Assembly: GCA_031390175.1 (NCBI GenBank)
Contig: JANMTF010000143.1
Span: 1 to 13,823 of the forward strand
Direction: 5' to 3'
From: JAAFIP01 sp031390175
Lineage (GTDB): Bacteria; Pseudomonadota; Gammaproteobacteria; Burkholderiales; Burkholderiaceae_C
Length of the DNA stretch: 13,823 nucleotides
In this document: positions 12,567 through 13,823 of the stretch, one piece after another
Numbering within the stretch: the stretch's first letter is position 1
How the letters are laid out: the number at the start of each line of letters is the position of its first letter
Made by a program: the position numbers and the translations under genes
The notes under the pieces: model-generated
The model's input: the letters and a program-made list of their open reading frames with translations, nothing else
Database searches by the model: none
What the model was told of the DNA's origin: nothing

Positions 12567-12721
12567 TCACACTGCGCCCGGCACAGGCAGCACTAACGCT
12601 GCAAAATTACCCTTCATGGCGATGTCCTTAGTGGTTACGAATACCTGCATTATTGCGCTGCTTGTGGCGGCACGCGAGCAGTTTTGGCAGCTTGCGCAGG
12701 CCAGTATGCCAGCCTGGACAT

Positions 12722-12960
12722 GCTATACAAAAACTAGCTGCTCCCGCATCATTCTAAAGGGCTGCAGGCCTATTGATACCTTAAAAACATCTCAAAACAG
12801 CATTTTTTGAGGTTTTTTCGATCCTCGCGAGCTGCCAACAGTTGCCTGAGGTACATCATTTCGCATAATTTTATGTACTTGATGCACTTTAGCTTATTTT
12901 TACCAAAAATATGTGAGAAATTTAACTAAATAACTAGATTTTTCGTAGCAATAGTAAAAA
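12722..12960 (+). repeat. Multi-hairpin repeat, copy 5 (isolated)
   Basis: It starts GCTATACAAAAACTAGCTGC and CTCCCGCATCATTCTAAAGG, with first hairpin AGGGCT-gc-AGGCCT (one mismatch), then GATACCTTAAAA as in copy 1. Hairpin 2 is reduced to CTCA…TGAG with flanking AAAAC/GTTTT, and a CTCGCGAG palindrome follows. The tail dyad at 12851-12878 has ends GTACAT / ATGTAC around ATTTCGCATAATTT, placed in the opposite orientation to the other copies. No facing partner copy is found up to 13823. The stretch 12567-12721 before it, and 12961-13091 after it, contain no gene I can support. Confidence 0.7.
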
Positions 12961-13091
12961 ATAACAATATTTATTTCCTCAACAGCATGCCGCATCGCAG
13001 CAAATTGCTTACACACTCCACAAACCGTGCAGGGCAAGCCATCGCCAAGTCCACCCATCAATACATGCCGACTCACTCCGTTAGCTCCAAG

Positions 13092-13160
13092 CGTGGCCTG
13101 TCCTGAGTTTGCCCGAGGGGCGACGCCTTTGCGAGCCCTTCTACAGGCTCAGGGTGATCG
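13092..13160. repeat. REP-like palindromic sequence
   Basis: The two halves GTGGCCTGTCCTGAGTTTGC and GAGCCCTTCTACAGGCTCAG match the common proteobacterial repeat type CTGAGCCTGTCGAAGGGC and its complement. GAGCC…GGCTC (13133-13152) and the wider CCTGAG…CTCAGG are inverted. The following 13161-13311 holds no gene I recognise. On the minus strand a short open stretch ends ENLGALGITVDAEMV near 13205, which I cannot place. Confidence 0.6.
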
Positions 13161-13311
13161 GAGAGCGTTTATTTTGAGGAACAGCTATAGCGACCGTCAA
13201 ACCATCTCCGCGTCCACGGTGATCCCCAGAGCCCCCAAGTTCTCACACCCGCCGCGTTTGGCAGCGCCCCGATCCGCAGGTGGCTTTGAGTTGTTTGGTC
13301 GGCCTACAAAG

Positions 13312-13330
13312 GGTACGCAACTAACGTACC
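13312..13330. promoter_or_regulatory. Dyad just upstream of toxin gene, likely antitoxin operator
   Basis: GGTACG (13312-13317), a seven-base spacer, and CGTACC (13325-13330) form a perfect dyad ending nine bases before the toxin start codon. HigA-type antitoxins autoregulate by binding such dyads over their own promoter. The position fits; a clear -35/-10 pair could not be assigned. Confidence 0.55.
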
Positions 13331-13339
13331 ATAAATACT

Positions 13340-13711
13340 TTGCAAGCCACCTTTGTAGAACTTCCTGCCTTCGAGCGAACCCGCAAAGACTACATGATCG
13401 ACGATGCCTACAGCGATCTGCAGCAAGAGCTAATGGTCAACCCAGTGGCGGGCGATGTGATGGAAGGCACCGGCGGGCTGCGCAAGCTGCGGCAACCTGA
13501 CCCGCGCCGTAGCAAAGGCACACGTAGCGGCTTGCGGGTTATTTATTACTGGTGGCTAGGCGGCGACCAGTTTTGGCTGTTTACGGTGTTTGACAAAGAC
13601 CAAACCGACGACCTGACACCCGATCAACGCAAGGCCTTAAAGCAAATGCTGAAACGCGAACTAGACCAACGCCAAGCTGAAACCAAGATCCCAGAAAGGA
13701 AAGCACCATGA
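13340..13711 (+). CDS. RelE/HigB-type toxin of a type II toxin-antitoxin pair
   Basis: The 123-residue protein starts at TTG 13340. The first residues QATFVELPAFERTRKDYM match the usual family N-terminus, so an ATG appears to have changed to TTG; the next ATG (residue 19) would delete the first strand. ELMVNPVAGDVMEGTGGLRK (31-50), then RRSKGTRSGLRVIYYWW (56-72) and FWLFTVFDKD are classic for the HigB/RelE-superfamily mRNA interferases. These cleave mRNA on the ribosome. LTPDQRKALKQMLKREL is the closing helix. The C-terminal tail of about 15 residues (RQAETKIPERKAP) is longer than usual and runs into the overlapping antitoxin start. No Shine-Dalgarno sequence is visible. The toxin is placed before the antitoxin, the HigBA order. 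Confidence 0.88.
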   Translation: MQATFVELPAFERTRKDYMIDDAYSDLQQELMVNPVAGDVMEGTGGLRKLRQPDPRRSKGTRSGLRVIYYWWLGGDQFWLFTVFDKDQTDDLTPDQRKALKQMLKRELDQRQAETKIPERKAP

Positions 13712-13823
13712 CCAAGAAGCGCGATATTTTTGCCGAACTGGAAGAAGGCTTTGATGCCCTCCAGCAGCAGCGCCAAGGCAAGCTCACCCTGCGCACCTTC
13801 AAGGTAGAAAGCAAACCTGCGCC
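13708..13823 (+). CDS. HigA-type XRE antitoxin, N-terminal part (cut by window end)
   Basis: ATG 13708 overlaps the toxin stop (ATGA), and AGAAAGGA lies seven bases upstream. The visible 38 residues (MTKKRDIFAELEEGFDALQQ, then KLTLRTFKVESKP) match the N-terminal segment of the HTH antitoxins paired with this toxin type. In those proteins an N-terminal arm of some 40 residues precedes an XRE helix-turn-helix. The DNA-binding domain lies beyond the window. It would neutralise the toxin and bind the dyad upstream of the pair. The call rests on both family text and position. Confidence 0.82.
   Translation, partial: MTKKRDIFAELEEGFDALQQQRQGKLTLRTFKVESKPA

Noticed and set aside
13027..13500. A 157-codon plus-strand frame before the toxin gene
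   Set aside because: It crosses the REP-like repeat and overlaps the toxin gene in another frame, with no family signal.

Overview
The window looks like a chromosomal accessory stretch from a betaproteobacterium of the Burkholderiales, most likely a Comamonadaceae member related to Rhodoferax or Polaromonas. This is an inference from GC-rich codon use, the Bug-type tricarboxylate-transporter binding protein, the protein families present and the style of the short intergenic repeats. No rRNA and no intact tRNA is present.

Layout, left to right. 1-213 is the 3' end of a UbiH-like FAD monooxygenase. 214-2081 holds no convincing gene. It is a mosaic of repeats: two head-out pairs of a multi-hairpin repeat (587-1247 and 1606-2004), two copies of a REP-like element (about 841-917 and 1307-1482), and a diverged second copy of the last 21 codons of the first gene, exactly 1350 bp downstream. 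2094-3471 is an SbtA/SbtB pair, a bicarbonate transporter and its PII-like partner. 3472-4668 is another decayed stretch: a third REP-like copy, an operator-like dyad, a frameshifted and truncated tyrosine recombinase, and a tRNA-like 3' half, probably the scar of an integrated element. 4758-6488 encodes a DUF2235 (Tle1-like) hydrolase with a membrane C-terminus. On the minus strand follow an aldo/keto reductase and an overlapping DUF3820 protein (7792 to 6579).

7996-8310 is a plus-strand C-terminal remnant of a TPP-dependent enzyme. A minus-strand operon (11257 to 8386) then encodes the alpha and beta subunits of a ring-hydroxylating oxygenase of the salicylate/anthranilate group and a Bug/TctC solute-binding protein. 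A NIPSNAP gene diverges from it across a 170-bp intergenic region. Next is an alpha/beta hydrolase broken by a frameshift near 12069, a further copy of the multi-hairpin repeat, a REP-like palindrome, and a HigBA-type toxin-antitoxin pair running off the window.

Functional themes: the oxygenase genes plus binding protein suggest uptake and hydroxylation of an aromatic acid, although the electron-transfer components are not in this window. SbtAB suggests bicarbonate uptake. The TA pair, integrase relic, tRNA fragment, partial gene duplications and dense repeats mark an actively rearranged region. The most unusual signal is the repeat family. Six copies share a CGCTA start and a TAGCTGCTCCCGCA-like core. 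Paired bases in at least two of its hairpins change together between copies, which argues that the folded form matters.
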